A program made the position numbers and the translations under genes. Positions 11,309-24,300 of a stretch of 64,000 nt of DNA are shown one piece after another. This stretch comes from Caprella mutica. Its lineage: Eukaryota > Arthropoda > Malacostraca > Amphipoda > Caprellidae. Location: the NCBI GenBank assembly GCA_947561585.1, contig CANNZV010001037.1:62001-126000 (forward strand), in the 5' to 3' direction. How positions within the stretch are numbered: the first letter of the stretch is position 1; each line of letters opens with the position of its first letter. Below the pieces are notes generated by a model that did no database searches, had not been told where the DNA came from, and saw only the letters and a program-made list of their open reading frames with translations.

Positions 11309-12415
11309 GGGTGACTGGTATATTCCACCCCATGACCCCGGTAAATTTCCCCCTGGTAAATTCCATCCTGGTAAGTTCCACACCACTTTACGGGTTAGGT
11401 TTGTTTAGTTATAAATATTAATCATTTATTAATATTTTATATAATACTAGGTAAACTGCATTTTCATTGTTGCAAATTAAACCTTTTGCTGGCTAATCAC
11501 AAGCTGTATATTTTTCACTATACACATGTGATAGAACAGCAGAAAGAAATGTTGTGTGAACGCTCTTTATCAGTTGATGTATTTTGATTTTCAATCACAT
11601 GTTGATAATCTTCACCTTTGCAAACACAACAGCGATATTAACTGTGAGATGATGTCATATATAGTACTACGAGTTATTTTATTTTATTTTGAATTTGGTA
11701 TTTTGTCTTCGAGTAAAAGTTGTGTAAAACGATTTTTGAACGAAGGCTTTTTTACACAGGGGATATTTTACATGTTTTATTTTTTTGACCAGGAGGTTTT
11801 TATAGGGAGGAGGGGAATATTGCGCAGGGTTTTAAGAATTGGAGATTATTGCCTTTTTTCACATGGAGAGATTTCGGCCACGGCTGTTTTGTCCAAGAAT
11901 ACAAGAAAAGACAACTTATAAGAAAAAAGAGAAAACGTTCAATGAGTTGTCAGTGAAAGCCGAACCACTCTACACCTCTTTCAACCATTGTTGTAAGAGC
12001 ATATACTGCAGTTTCATGTTAAGAAGGAATTAATATTACTTGCTTAACAAGTTAACTTCGAAATAAATTGACATATTATGAATATTTTTTTTTTTTTTGT
12101 ATATTAGGTTAAAATTTATATTTACTTAAGCTACCTCTAAATATTGTCCAAATGTCTCAGGATATCGTCTGAGTTATATCTTCTTGGATACACTATTACA
12201 TAATACTTAACAAATGGCCATCAAAAAATAAAATCTGTGACTTTTTATTTTCACCCAACTGAGCATTGTCACAGAGGTGGAATTTACCGGGGTGGAATAT
12301 ACATGGGGTGGAATATACCTGGGGTGGAATATACCTGGGTCGAATATACCGGGGTGGAATATACCGGGGTGGAATATACTGGGGTGGAATATACTGGGGT
12401 GGAATATATTTAGTC
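11309..12415. mobile_element. Tandem-array-TIR element 1 (9-bp target duplication)
   Basis: The left terminus (11309-11400) and right terminus (12270-12415) are inverted arrays of a 16-18-bp unit such as GGTGGAATATACCGGG. The 9-bp string TGGTTAATA lies exactly outside both ends (11300-11308 and 12416-12424). The inner 870 bp is AT-rich. A 121-codon ORF at 11556-11921 has no recognisable motif. The layout matches 60807-61737. A 9-bp duplication fits Mutator-like or Foldback-like elements; P-type elements make 8 bp. Confidence 0.75.
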
Positions 12416-12619
12416 TGGTTAATATATATTTTATTCGCCTGCTAAGTCTCTGGTAAAATATAGAGTATAATCAGAGGTAATAAAATTAACCATCTTTACT
12501 TAATTTGTTTGATTAAAAAAGTTCTTTTGGGATTAATTTACCTTCTACAATTTCCCCTTCCATCTTTGAGTGAAGTCACCGGTGTTTGTGTCCTCTTACC
12601 GTGATAATTGGGATGTGAT

Positions 12620-12770
12620 CAGTGATTGGTAGTGTCTGGTGATTGGGTAGTGTCCGGTGATTGGGTAGTGTCCGGTGATTGGGTAGTGTCCGGTGATTGG
12701 GTAGTGTCCGGTGATTGGGTAGTGTCCGGTGATTGGGTAGTGTCCGGTGATTGGGTAATATTCGGTGATT
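12620..12770. repeat. Minisatellite, 18-bp unit GTGATTGGGTAGTGTCCG
   Basis: About eight copies of an 18-bp unit. The minus-strand ORF across it is a repeat product. No inverted partner array was found. The GTCCG string recurs in other arrays of this window. Confidence 0.85.
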
Positions 12771-12862
12771 GGGATGTGTGAGATCATTGGGTTGTGCAAT
12801 TGAAACTTTATGTAATTGAATAAAAAGGAATTGAATAAATAGGAATTGAATAGATAGTTATT

Positions 12863-12878
12863 GGGGGGGGGGGGGGGG
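12863..12878. repeat. G16 homopolymer
   Basis: Sixteen consecutive G on the plus strand in an otherwise AT-rich stretch. Its length is prone to assembly error. Confidence 0.8.
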
Positions 12879-12996
12879 TTCATGGAAGTGATTTTCTTCA
12901 AAAATAAGAAATCGCACCAACATATTATATTCTATTTTGCAATCATACTTGAAGGATATCATAATTAAATAATTTACAGCAATTAATAACTAAACT

Positions 12997-13411
12997 CTGA
13001 TGCACCCAAGTGTTTCTAGTACACCCTATGGCTTTGCCTCCAAAGGGAGACACTTTAGTGCATCAAACTATAGTTTAAATGCACTTCCGCTGGAAAGTGC
13101 ATCAGTTAGATGCACTTTAGTGTCTCAAATTTTCCTTTGCTAAAATGATATTTCTTCGTCATTTTAACAAACTTACTGCTGAGACACTAAAGTGCATTGA
13201 ATTGATGCACTTTAGTGCATTAAAATTATAGTTTGTGCACTAAAGTGTCTCGCAAATTTGGAGACAGAGCCAAAGTTTCTTTTGAAACTTCGTATGGGCT
13301 TGAATATTCTGTACTAAATTTTATTATTATTTTGTGTTTACTGTCATTTTTTTTTATTCAATAAAAATTCTCATTCTCATAGGGTGAACTCGAAATACCT
13401 GGGTGCATCAG
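12997..13411. mobile_element. 415-bp foldback MITE with CTGATGCACCC termini
   Basis: CTGATGCACCCAAGTGTTTC at the left matches the reversed right end CTGATGCACCCAGGTATTTC, over about 33 bp. The interior repeats the motif GAGACACTTTAGTGCATCA in both orientations, giving several internal hairpins. No clear target duplication. Confidence 0.7.
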
Positions 13412-14263
13412 TTGCAGTTGTTTTATTTTTCTCAGTGTACTTTCGGAGTTGTATAATTTTCTCAGGATACATTATTTCAGAGGCGTTAGTATTTCATTAA
13501 CCGTTTTAATGTAGTTAAAAGTGGAGTACTATGGCTGTGATATTTCTGACAATTATGATAACATATTTCATATTTGTTTGTTTTAAAGATAGATGATAGG
13601 AAGAAACCAATTGTTAAAAGATTTAGAGATCACTGTAATGATAACCTTGTACAATTATTTTCTACTATGTTAGTGATTGGTATTTAATAGCACACAATGA
13701 TAATGATATCAACAATAAGTGTAAGGTTTTAATAGATAATTTTTATCAAAATTTACGACAATTGCTGTCCCATTCGTAGTAAGATGTTTTTTTCCAAATC
13801 TTTTAGTAATCCCTGGATTAATAATGAGTTGGCAGTAGCAATTAAACATAAACTATAAATCGGGGTTAATAGCTTCGAAGAGTACAATAATTTCAAAAAT
13901 AAATGGTAGATTAAAAATAAAAGCACTATTTTCATTTAAAATTTGATGAGGCATCTCATGATATGAGATCAACTTGGAAATTAATAAATAAACATTTTCT
14001 TTAAGCGGGCCTCCAGAGTCAACATATTGTTGGAGGCAAGGTATATTAACTACAAGGTAGAGTATTGCGCAGGTTCATATCAAGATGATTACAGTTTTGT
14101 TGTGAAAGACGCTTCGGTGGCCCGGGTTAATTATATTTACATAGAAACAAGGTATGTTATTTGAAATTTTTTGAATCGAAAGCTTAACTTCTTTTCATTT
14201 GACTAAATTGGCTAATTATAGCATTGCCTTGATTATTCTCAAGATATATAAACTAAAGAGATA

Positions 14264-14616
14264 TGCTAAATGCCTTGATACGAATTTAAGACTCTTCTGC
14301 GCATAAACAAATACAAACATACGAACGCACAGAAGTGACCCTGCAATATTACTTTACATACTCTATATACTGTACAGCGGGTTGAATAGTTATTTGTATA
14401 GAAGAATTTGCCCACGGTTGTTAATGCAGTGTACAGATACCACTTAAAAATTGTTTAATCCGCTGAATAGCAAGGTTCATAAACTATAGTGTGTATAAAC
14501 CTTGCTGTATAGTATATAAAGTATGCAATCTAATATTGCAGAGTCACATCTGTGCGTTCGTATGTGCGTATTTCTTTATGCGCAGAAGAGTTTAAAATTT
14601 GTATCAAGGCGTAGCA
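14264..14616. mobile_element. TA-flanked MITE (mariner-like) inside the Jockey remnant
   Basis: Inverted arms of over 100 bp (left TGCTAAATGCCTTGATACGA, right reversed TGCTACGCCTTGATACAAAT) also share GACTCTTCTGCGCATAAA-type and CGAACGCACAGA strings. TA lies on both sides. No ORF. Confidence 0.65.
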
Positions 14617-15043
14617 TACCTGGTAAGTTAATGTATCTTTGTTGGAGGATTCAAATGGTAAAAATATTGTTTCTTATGTAGAAGTTTCCAGAGTGTTTTC
14701 ATATTTTTTCATTGCTAGAGATTTAAATGAAAAAAAATCCACTTCAACAGGAAAGATTCTCTGCATTTCATGACCGAGGCTTTACTGAATTCATTCTTTG
14801 CTTCACCAGTCCCAAGTGTTGAAGTTGTGAATTTAGTGCTTGGTATGAAGAATGGTAATTGCAATTTATGAGATATTCCGACCATTATTTACAAGATATT
14901 CTGTTAGCACCTGTTATTTCCCAAATATTTAATGATTTTGTTGTGACAGGAGGTTTTCCAAACTGTTTGAAATTATCAACAATAATTCTAATTTTTAAAA
15001 GCAAAAACCCAAAAGATAAAGAAAACAATAGGCTTATTTCAAC

Positions 15044-15555
15044 CAGGGTACAGGAACATAACGGGTATAGTAACTAGTAGACGACGCAAAAATATGACGT
15101 CAACAAAACAACACATTTCTTGTTTGTGACCAAGCGGCTCATAATTGCTCGTATTTGCATGTTAATATTGAGAAGTTAAAAGTTATTTTATGAGGGTTTC
15201 GTGTAAAAGAAAACCAAAAATGGCGATTGAACCTCAAAGTTGAATATACATATAAATATAGTTCAGGTGTGTTTTATTGTTCATTTCTTTTACTTATCTA
15301 TAAAAAATAGGGTCTTGAACATATGCTACCTAGAATCATAAACTAGTGACAGTTAACTTCTAAACTGTAGTTCCTATGAATAACAATTAAGGAATAAAAC
15401 AATGTAAATACAATATAACCAATACCTATAGTTAGTAATCGATAGGAAAAAAAATAATTTTAGAAGTTACTAAGCTTAAGTAGGCTGTCCCATGTTTCAA
15501 AGTGTGGTTAGCTTAGAAGAGCTGATTACCATACCCGTTATGTTCCTGTGCCCTG
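15044..15555. mobile_element. hAT-like MITE, 8-bp target duplication ATTTCAAC
   Basis: The left terminus CAGGGTACAGGAACATAACG matches the right terminus reversed, CAGGGCACAGGAACATAACG. ATTTCAAC flanks it exactly on both sides (15036-15043 and 15556-15563). CAGGG ends and an 8-bp duplication are hAT hallmarks. It splits the Jockey-like reverse transcriptase reading, so it is younger than that LINE. Confidence 0.85.
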
Positions 15556-16774
15556 ATTTCAACAATGAGTGTTATGTCGAAAATAATGGAAAAATTGATG
15601 AGCGTCTGACTAATGGAATTCTTGACTAGGTATGATATTCTGAATCACAACCAATATGGATTCCGACCAGTAAATCTACGGCTGATGCTATTTTACGTAT
15701 GGAGGATAAGTGTTAAATTGTTTTGAATGATAGGAAAAATTTAATTACTGTATTGTTAAATTTTAGTAAGGCATTCGACACCATTAGTCACGAGATTCTG
15801 TTGATGAGGCTTGAACGATATGGGTTCAGAGATAATATTTTGTCATGGTTAAGAATTTAAACCATAAGATCTAAACTTTAGATCTTGCTTGTCGGATAAA
15901 GTTGGAAGAGTCAGAGTGAATAGAGCTATCTCCAATTACGTTTCCTATGCTATTGGAGTTCCTCACGGATCTGTTCTGGGATCCATATTGTTTATTTTTT
16001 ACCTCAAAGATATGTATAAAACTGCCAATGATCTCTCTTTCGTCCACCATGCCGACAGTACTACAGTAATTTCAGTGGGTGTCGATTTAGGATGGCTCAA
16101 TCATTGATGTTCGTTGATTTTTGGCTGAGTCAAAATATGCTCTCATTGGGAGCATATTTATACTTGACACAGTTTCATTTTCTGATTATATTTCTGATAT
16201 ATCAACTAAAATATCAAAGTCTCTAGGTGTAATGTACCGTATTTCCCTCTGTTCTTCTTATACTGTATTAAGAACGATTTATCATTCTCTTATAAATTTT
16301 TACAAGACTTATTGTGAATCTGTCTGAGGTGCTTATAGTACATGTAATGTGACAAGAGTTAGTGGCCTTCAATAACGAGCATTTAAATTATTGAATCGAT
16401 CAAATCCTCACCATTGTGATAACTGTATGTGTTATGATTCTTTTTATAAGTATTTCATATCGCTCAAAATGTTTACTTGCTTCATATATGATTCAGACCC
16501 ATATTTTCATAAGACATCTACAAGTAATTCCAAATCATAATCTCCTTACTAGATTCGGAAAAATTGACATTCAAAATTTTCCAATTGTTACAAAATCGAT
16601 TTGCCAAAAAAAAAATATTTTATAAATCTATAGTTGTGTGAAATTCATTGCCTCTAGAGTCTAGAGTTTAGAGTTAAGATATTGCGAAACATATAAACTA
16701 TTCAAACGTCATGTTAGGAAATATTTCATTCAGTAATATAAATATAATTGTTCATATTTTGATTTCGAATGCTT

Positions 16775-17740
16775 TGTCGCGTCCTGCAATGGATCAAATC
16801 GTGGCTGAGCGGCAGAAGATAGAGAGTGGTGATCAGCGGGGTTCCACAGAGATCGGTCCTCGGTCTACTGCTCTTTATATTTTACATCAACGACCTAGAG
16901 GTGGGGCTCGTCAGTAGGATTTCAAAATTTGCTAACGACATGAAGATTGGCATCAACATCACAGATCCAGCTGCCATCAGAGAACTCTAGGAAGAACTGT
17001 TGAGGATTGGAGACTAGTCGGATTCTTGGCAGATGCCTTTCAATGTAAATAAGTGTAGAGTGCTCCATGCGGGTTCTTGGAACCTTGAAGCCAACTATAC
17101 TTTGCTTGGGGCCCCTATCCTGCCCACTGATGAACAAAGAGATCTTAGTATTCTGATCACCCGTGATCTGAAGTTCCCTAGACAGTGTTTAGATTCTGAA
17201 AAGAAGGCAAACAAGATCCTTGAATATTTCAAGAGCCACTTTACATATCAAAATAGGGAGACTGCACACACTCTATAACTCCCTTATAAGACCACTACTG
17301 GAGTATGCTGTCCACTTCTGGTCGCCGACACTGTGCGCAGATGTCAAGCGACTGGAACAGGTACAAGCTCGGGCCACAATAAGCTTGTGCCAGAGATTCG
17401 CTTAGAGGGCTACGCTCGAAGGTTAAAAGATCTCGGTCTTTTTACTCTAGAGCAACGGCGTATGAGCGGTCACCTCATAGATAATTTTAATATCCTTATG
17501 GGATCTTAAAATTCCATAAGGACTACTTCGTTTTGTGCCAAAAACCCACCCGTAATCCAGGTTGGAAGGTGGTACCACCTCGATTCAGCACTGCTTAATT
17601 GGAAAATTTCATTCTGGTGAAAGTCTGCAACCTCTGAAACAGACTGCCATTCGAAAATTTCAATAGTCCATCGTTGACACTTTTAATAGGCGCCTGGACG
17701 AGATTCTCACTGTGCTTGATTACTGAGCTCAGTGTTTGTC
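16775..17740 (+). pseudogene. CR1-like LINE fragment, 3' half of reverse transcriptase
   Basis: Readable in broken frames: WIKSWLSGRRQRVVISGVPQ, LEVGLVSRISKFAND, WSDSWQMPFNVNKCRVLH, DEQRDLSILITRDLKF, TLYNSLIRPLLEYAVHFWSP, LEQVQARAT and LKDLGLFTLEQRRMSGHL. These are palm-thumb landmarks of CR1-type LINEs from many animals. The catalytic FADD box reads FAND. There are frameshifts near 16900 and 17400. The 5' truncation is the usual LINE pattern. It abuts the Jockey remnant in the same orientation. Confidence 0.8.
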
Positions 17741-18269
17741 CTGACCTCCTGTTCTTGACCTTTTCTGAGCAAGAGCATATGTTGGTTGGTGGCAGTTGCT
17801 TTCTGTGCACCCCCCCCCCCAGACATCACCCTCGCCCCTTGTGTCTAACCTGATGAAGAACACACATTCTGCTCTTCTATATTTACTTAGAAAACCTGGC
17901 CCCTTTCCGTGGCGAGAGAGATCAGGACACACCCTGCGTCCTATCACAGTCTCAAGGACTGCCTTCGGGCGGCCAATGTGATGGGAGCAGTGATTGTTTG
18001 GTATGGTATGACTGACCAACTCCAGGATAAAACTTGTAGTCCATGATTGCACCCAAACTGTTTTCCAACGCCTGGTGGAGGTTATTCTTTTGTCAGATTT
18101 GGGAGCACAGTTTGGAGTGCATAGTCTCCTAGTGAGGAGTGATGGAGAGCTCGGTTGTTAATTCAAAGTCGAGTAGCACAGCTGGCTTAGCACAGGGGCC
18201 TTCCTTGGATGGGCATATTGTGACTTTTGAAGGTCCCTTTATCCTTGTGACTCCTTGTGACCCTGACAC
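17741..18269. other. CR1-like 3' tail and upstream region of the copy B gene
   Basis: GC-richer than its surroundings, with a C12 run near 17809-17820. The left part is probably the LINE 3' UTR. The right part (18130-18269) leads into the copy B promoter. No other gene seen. Confidence 0.4.
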
Positions 18270-18305
18270 TATATAAGAGGTTGGCTTCAGAGGTTTCTTC
18301 GCAGT
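18270..18305 (+). promoter_or_regulatory. Core promoter of copy B: TATA box and initiator
   Basis: TATATAAG begins at 18270. About 33 bp downstream, GCAGTGT gives an initiator-like CAGT with A at 18303. This spacing is typical of insect TATA promoters. The start codon follows at 18334, so the predicted 5' UTR is about 31 nt. Confidence 0.65.
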
Positions 18306-21300
18306 GTGCCTAGCGTCTATCCCTCCTTTAAACATGGTGAGTACCGCCAGGGTCTGTAATTAATTTAATTAAACAAATAATGGAGAGAGGTTAATCTAAT
18401 GTGTGTAGTAGTAACATTAATTTATCTAATTAATAAATACTAGTCTAATGTATATAGAAATAACATTAATTTATAAATGTTAGGCCAATGTTCGTAGTAG
18501 TAACTCTAATCAACTAATTAATTGATAAATACTACCCAGTTTAAATTATTTAGTTTATGAACAAAGAAATTATATGAATTGACAATTTGTAAATTAAGAA
18601 AATTGATGATCATATTGACATATATAATTATTTTTAAATTACTTTCATTTAATTTCGTAAATAAATCTGAATAAGATAATAATTAACTTTTCATTTAATT
18701 TGTTGTTGTTAAATCTCAGCTCTTTCCTAGGAAAGATTAAATATTTGCTCAATTATTAGGCGGAATCATGGTTAGCAATATATATTAAAATAAATATAGT
18801 AAATAATGATGTTCAAAAGAAGACAGGTCAATTACAGAAATAAGTCACTACAATTAATATATACTTATATAGCCTGCTATATTTAACACTATCTCTGCAA
18901 TAACTCTATATTAGCTGTTTTTATACTATTGTTCTCGAAAAGCTTTCATATTTATATATATTTTTGCTAATTTCAACTTTTTAATACTAAATACAAGACT
19001 TTTGAATAATGCTTACAAATTAAAAACTCTAGATATTATGACAGAAATTGCATGTCTGGACAGAAAACATGTTAAATATGCTATCCTAACTTAGACTGAA
19101 TTAGTTCCTTTTTTACTTTAGTAAAAAGTGTATAAAAAACATCATTATAAAATCTTAATTTTTACGATCTTCGTTTGAATTCAACTCTTCAGAATATCCT
19201 TCAAATTCCTTTCCTTCAAATGACAGTCAAATGAATTTGTTCAAGAAAGATTAGATTGTCAGTTGACATTCCCTGAATATCTGCCACATCCTACTAAGCG
19301 CTAGGTGATCTCTATGCGCTGTCCAGTGTCCATAGTGATCTCATATAAAAAAATACGTTATGCGGGAATTCGCGCCAAATATTAAATGTAGGGAATTTTA
19401 CGTTTCTTAGTGAAGAGGAAATATGTAATGGAAATATGTATATGCTGGTAATTTACTCTTCATTCAACTATTATTGAAATTTAGAACAATTAGGGAATCC
19501 GACCAACCTAAATAGGATTATTCGTGTGAACTATTTTTAAGTAGAAACAGGAAAAAAAAAATAGTTTCTAACACCGTATAGAAATTACTACTTAGAATAA
19601 GAATTAATTGGACACTGATATTAACACAACATTTCGTTAAAATATCAATGATATTATTCCTTAACTATTTCCAATTTGCTTGGTCATAAAGAATTCTATG
19701 AATCAGTAGCTTGGTTAATTATAGTGTAGCAACATTATCCATCTTTAAGGAATTAGTATCTTTTATCTATTCAATCAAATTATTATGTTAAATAATTATT
19801 TCTTGTAAAACCATGTAAATAATATGTAACTATGCTACGAACTTTCAAGATATTATTCGATCAATATCTTGATAAAAAAAATCTAAATTGTTTTTCAATA
19901 CATTCGTCTGGAATCTTCACCTCGTTTTAATTCTTGTAAGAGCAACCATGGCTTACTTAATATACATAGAGTATTATACATATAAGTGTATATTAAGTAA
20001 GTGTATATAAGGATAGTGTATATTAAGTAAGTGTATATAAGGATAGTGTATATTAAGTAAGTGTATATAAGGATAGTGTATATTAAGTAAGCCATGGAGC
20101 AACTTAAAATAGTATCAACTAATTTGATTATTATAGTAATGAAACTTATACTCTTGTGAAATATGGTGATTTTACAGAATTAAATACAGAATTTAACGTT
20201 AACTAAATAATTTTCTGATTCTAACGTGGTGGGTTTTTTATCGCACAATAACCCCAATCTCCAACCATTAGTGAACTGTATCTCGATGTGGAACAACCCA
20301 AATTCCATCCGCTGCACCTAACTGCATATATGAGACCAATGCAAACTATTCGAGATTTATTAGTAAAGCGATTCTCTAAGTAGAGATAAAGGCAGTGTAA
20401 ACCTCTATATCCCTCCCTATATATAGAGCCTTGTGTTTATATTTATAGATGTAAATACATACGTATATGTATCAATCACGCTCAAATATTATTATAAAAA
20501 TAAACAAATTTAAAAAAACTCGATTTCAATTCTTTTTAAATCTAAAATAAAACTAATTTTATTTAGAATACTCTAGAAATAAAAAAAAAACTGAAAAAAT
20601 TATAAAGAACTGAAAACCATAATAAAATTTCATTATTTAAAAAAACTTAAATATAGATTATTTTACTTTGAAATAACTGAAACCACTCAAAAAAAATATA
20701 TTTTTTTATCCTTTTGTCACAGAAGAACCACAACTATCTCCAGTTTCTCGCCAAATCGTCAGCTCTGCTGTTGGTGGTAGTGTCGCTTTGTACAGGCGAA
20801 TATCTAGGACCACCTCCAGGATCTGTCGGAACTATCGGTGAGAACTAAATGCCATCTAGAAATATCTGGCTGTAATCAAACAAGACGTCAATTTGCGTAG
20901 ACATTGAAAATCTAAATCTCTTGAAAAGATTAATTGAGTAACTCTGTTTTTCGAAAGATTAATTGAGTTGCTCTGTTTTTCGAATACTCTGGTGAGCTTT
21001 TGACATCGCACATGTTGTTTTCTTCAGATTTTCGTTATCCAGACTACATCGTCCAACCATTGGTACCTTGTGAAGCTGTGGGTGTGTATCCACATCCCCA
21101 TGATTGCACCTGGTATTACAGGTGATGCATCAGAAATATTTGACTAACATTATAAACAATTGGCTTAGATTAATAACTTAATTTTCATATCGAGCAAAAA
21201 ACTATTCAATTTAATTTTAAAATCATAAGTTGTATATGTTTTTCTTTTGCTTTTTGTTAATAGATGCTACGACAGATACGGATTTGGTTTCTTCTGGCGA

Positions 21301-24300
21301 GCTTATTTTAAGTGCGAGCCAGGTACACAGTTTTCCGATGAGTTGGACCAATGTGTGTTTGAAAGCTTAAACACTGGATGCAATATGACTGCTTCACCTG
21401 TAGATTCAGGTCCAACAACACCCAATACAATTGGTGTGACAGCTTCACCAACGCCATCACCTACTCCAATTATTGTATCTCCAGCAGTACCATCTTGCGA
21501 ACCGCAATTTTCTAATTGTGGTAAAGTTGATACATGCTCCAGTCAATTGGGTGAGTTTGGTGACCATTAATATATTGAAATATTGCACTAAAATTATGAG
21601 CTCATGATATTTTCAAATCGCAGGACCTGGATTCGTGGTTTCGATCGAAGTTTGTACGGGTGCAGTTAATTCTTGTTCCGGAGAGGGTTTATGTCCATCA
21701 GGATTGCTTTACGACCGCACTAACCAAATATGTGTAACTGGTAAAATACCATCTTTAATATAACTTCACAAATACTTTTTAAATTAATTTGAACGGTTCT
21801 AATGTATACCAAATCCAAACAGAACAATATTTGCGGGACGCTGTGTGTTCCAATGCTACCATAACTCCACAAAATTCTGACATCGAATGCAGAGATTCTT
21901 TAGTGGAGTGCAGAGACTACCAAATCTGTCCCAGGTTCCGTCAGTCAACTGTTCAAAGGCTTTGTAACATGGAGAGAGTATGCAGAAATAGTATCGATGG
22001 CTCAGTATCAAGAACCCTAATCTGCCCATCCGGTCAACTTATGAATGCATTCGATAATAAATGTACACCAATATCTTCAGGTAAATATTGGACAAATAGT
22101 TATAATTGACATAGTAAAACGGTAATTTGAATTGAATTAATGAAGCATTATTATTTCAGATATAGTCTGCACTGAAGGAGACTCTCCCTTGATCAGTGAC
22201 CCAGTAAACTGTGGGATAGAAGTGGAAACCTGTAACGTCTTCCAATCTTGCGAACATAACATTCCCATTAGGGGGTGCTCAACTTACTACAATTGTAACA
22301 ACCGAAGATTGATCAGGAGGTGTGAACAGGGCCAGGCCTACTCGCCAAGATTTGGAACCTGCCTTGCTTTGGCTTATAGGAGGCAAATCCCTGGTACACC
22401 AGGTTGGTATATGGATTGAGACTTGCTCCTCTTAATTAAGACCTAATATTAGCCACGTGGGATTTCAATTATCCATTTCATTATCAAAATTGAGAGTGCA
22501 AATGAACAGGACAATAGTTATTTACAGCTTTACTGATTTGTCAACAGTTAGAAAATATTATGTTCAAAAGAACATTATATGACTATAGTTATCTTTCTCA
22601 TCAACATGTACTGCATATGCAATATACGGTATTGCTCAGGTGTCTATTACCTGTAAAATATCGATACTAATTTAATTTTTTCATTGTAACAGCAGGCGGT
22701 CCAAATGCACCCTGTATGATAACATCACTGAAGCCAGAGGATGGAAGTCCTCCTGGTGGATCAACACCCACTCCACCTGGTGGAATAACACCTATTCCGT
22801 CTGTTGGAGTAACTGTAACACCTAGTCCGCCCGGTGTTGTAACACCTACTCCATCTGGTGTAGTAACACCTAGTCCACCTGGTGTAGTAGCACCTAGTCC
22901 TCCTGGTGAAGTAACACCTATTCCGTCTGTTGGAGTAACTGTAACACCTAGTCCGCTTGGTGTAGCAACACCTAGTCCCCCTGGGGTATTTACATCTACT
23001 CCGCCAGATGTAGTAACACCTAGTCCTCTCGGTGGATCAACACCTAGTCCTCCTGATGAAATAATACCTAGTGCTCCTGGTGTAGTAACACCTAGTCTGA
23101 CTGGTGTAGTAACACCTAGTCCACCTGTTGCAGTAACAGTAACACTTAGTCCACTCGATGACGTAACTGTAACACATAGTTCACCAGTTAGTATAACTGT
23201 AACACCCAGTTCATCAGTTGGATTAACTGTAACACCCAGTTCATCTGTTGGATTAACTGTAACACCCAGTCCATCAGTTGGATTAACTGTAACACCCAGT
23301 CCATCAGTTGGATTAACTGTAACAACCAGTCCATCAGTTGGATTAACTGTAACACCCAGTCCATCAGTTGGATTAACTGTAACACCCAGTCCATCAGTTG
23401 GAGTAACTGTAACACCCAGTCCGTCTGTTGAAGTAACCGTTGAATCAATACCAGCTTCACCAGGTGAATCAACACCTAGTTCACTTGCTGAATCAACACC
23501 TAACTCGCCCAGTGAATCAAAACCTAGTTCGCCCGGTGAATCAACACCTAGTTCGCCCGTTGAATCAACACCTAGTTCGCTCGATGAATCAACACCTATT
23601 TCATACAGTGAATCAACACCTAGTTCACCCATTGAATCTACACCTAGCTCGCTCAGTGAATCAACACCTAGTTCACCCAGTGAATCAAAACCTAGTTCCC
23701 CCATTGAATCAACACCTAGTTCGCTCGGTGAATCAAAACCTATATCATACAGTGAATCAACACCTAGTTTGCCGGGTGAATCAACACCTAGTTTGCCGGG
23801 TGAATCAACACCTATTTCACCTGGTGAATCAACACCTAGTTCGCTGGGTGGATCAACACCTAGTATTTCAGGGGGCGATCCCGGTCCAGCCGCTAATGGA
23901 GGAGAACAAGCGCCTCCTCTATTAGGAGACGCTAGTTTCATTTGCAGTACTTTAGATAAATCTTACGAATGCCAAATGACTCACCTGTGCGACGCTGAAG
24001 GTGATCGTTTGGTGAGTAAGCTAAGAGTTAAGTTCCCCATAATTTTTAATAGAAAAACTTACTAATTCATTATAACCGATTTTTTTCTGTTATTTTTCTT
24101 CAATAGCCTGCTAAGCTACTATGTCAAAAGTTCAAAAGATGTTTCGGAAACCAAGGGACGTTTGAGAGATTCCATTCCTTGGAGACCTGCGAGGCAGGCA
24201 CATTATTCGATCCCAATACGTTAGCATGCGGTGAGTATATAATCAACAGTTCATCACAGGAGAATCCAGAGGAGAACTGTAATCTCCTAAGATTTGAAAT

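Larger units (their letters stand above)
13580..16760 (+). pseudogene. Decayed Jockey-like LINE (endonuclease-RT linker and reverse transcriptase)
   Basis: Pieces of one polyprotein can be read in shifting frames. They are a linker (13590-13990), an RT N-terminal part with NSFFASP-type and LKLSTIILIFKSKNPKD at about 14770-15040, then LMEFL..YDIL..QYGFRP at 15600-15670, then NFSKAFDTISHEILLMRL at 15760-15830, and GVPHGSVLGSILFIFYLKDM at 15955-16015. The catalytic FADD box is degraded to HADS, so it is dead even apart from the frameshifts and stops. The 3' part (16121-16620) still resembles the RT thumb. Two DNA elements (14264-14616 and 15044-15555) are inserted. The Jockey assignment rests on motif style only. 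Confidence 0.75.

Noticed and set aside
12596..12901. 101-codon minus ORF with PITGHY repeats
   Set aside because: Translation of the 18-bp minisatellite and the G16 run.
23188..23925. Leu/Gln/His-rich ORFs in other frames of the mucin array
   Set aside because: Repeat shadows with no conserved domain.
22667..23941. 424-codon ORF on the minus strand over the mucin array (and 320-811 minus in copy A)
   Set aside because: It is antisense to a spliced exon with conserved phase. The frame is open only because a 24/30-bp repeat lacks stops on both strands.
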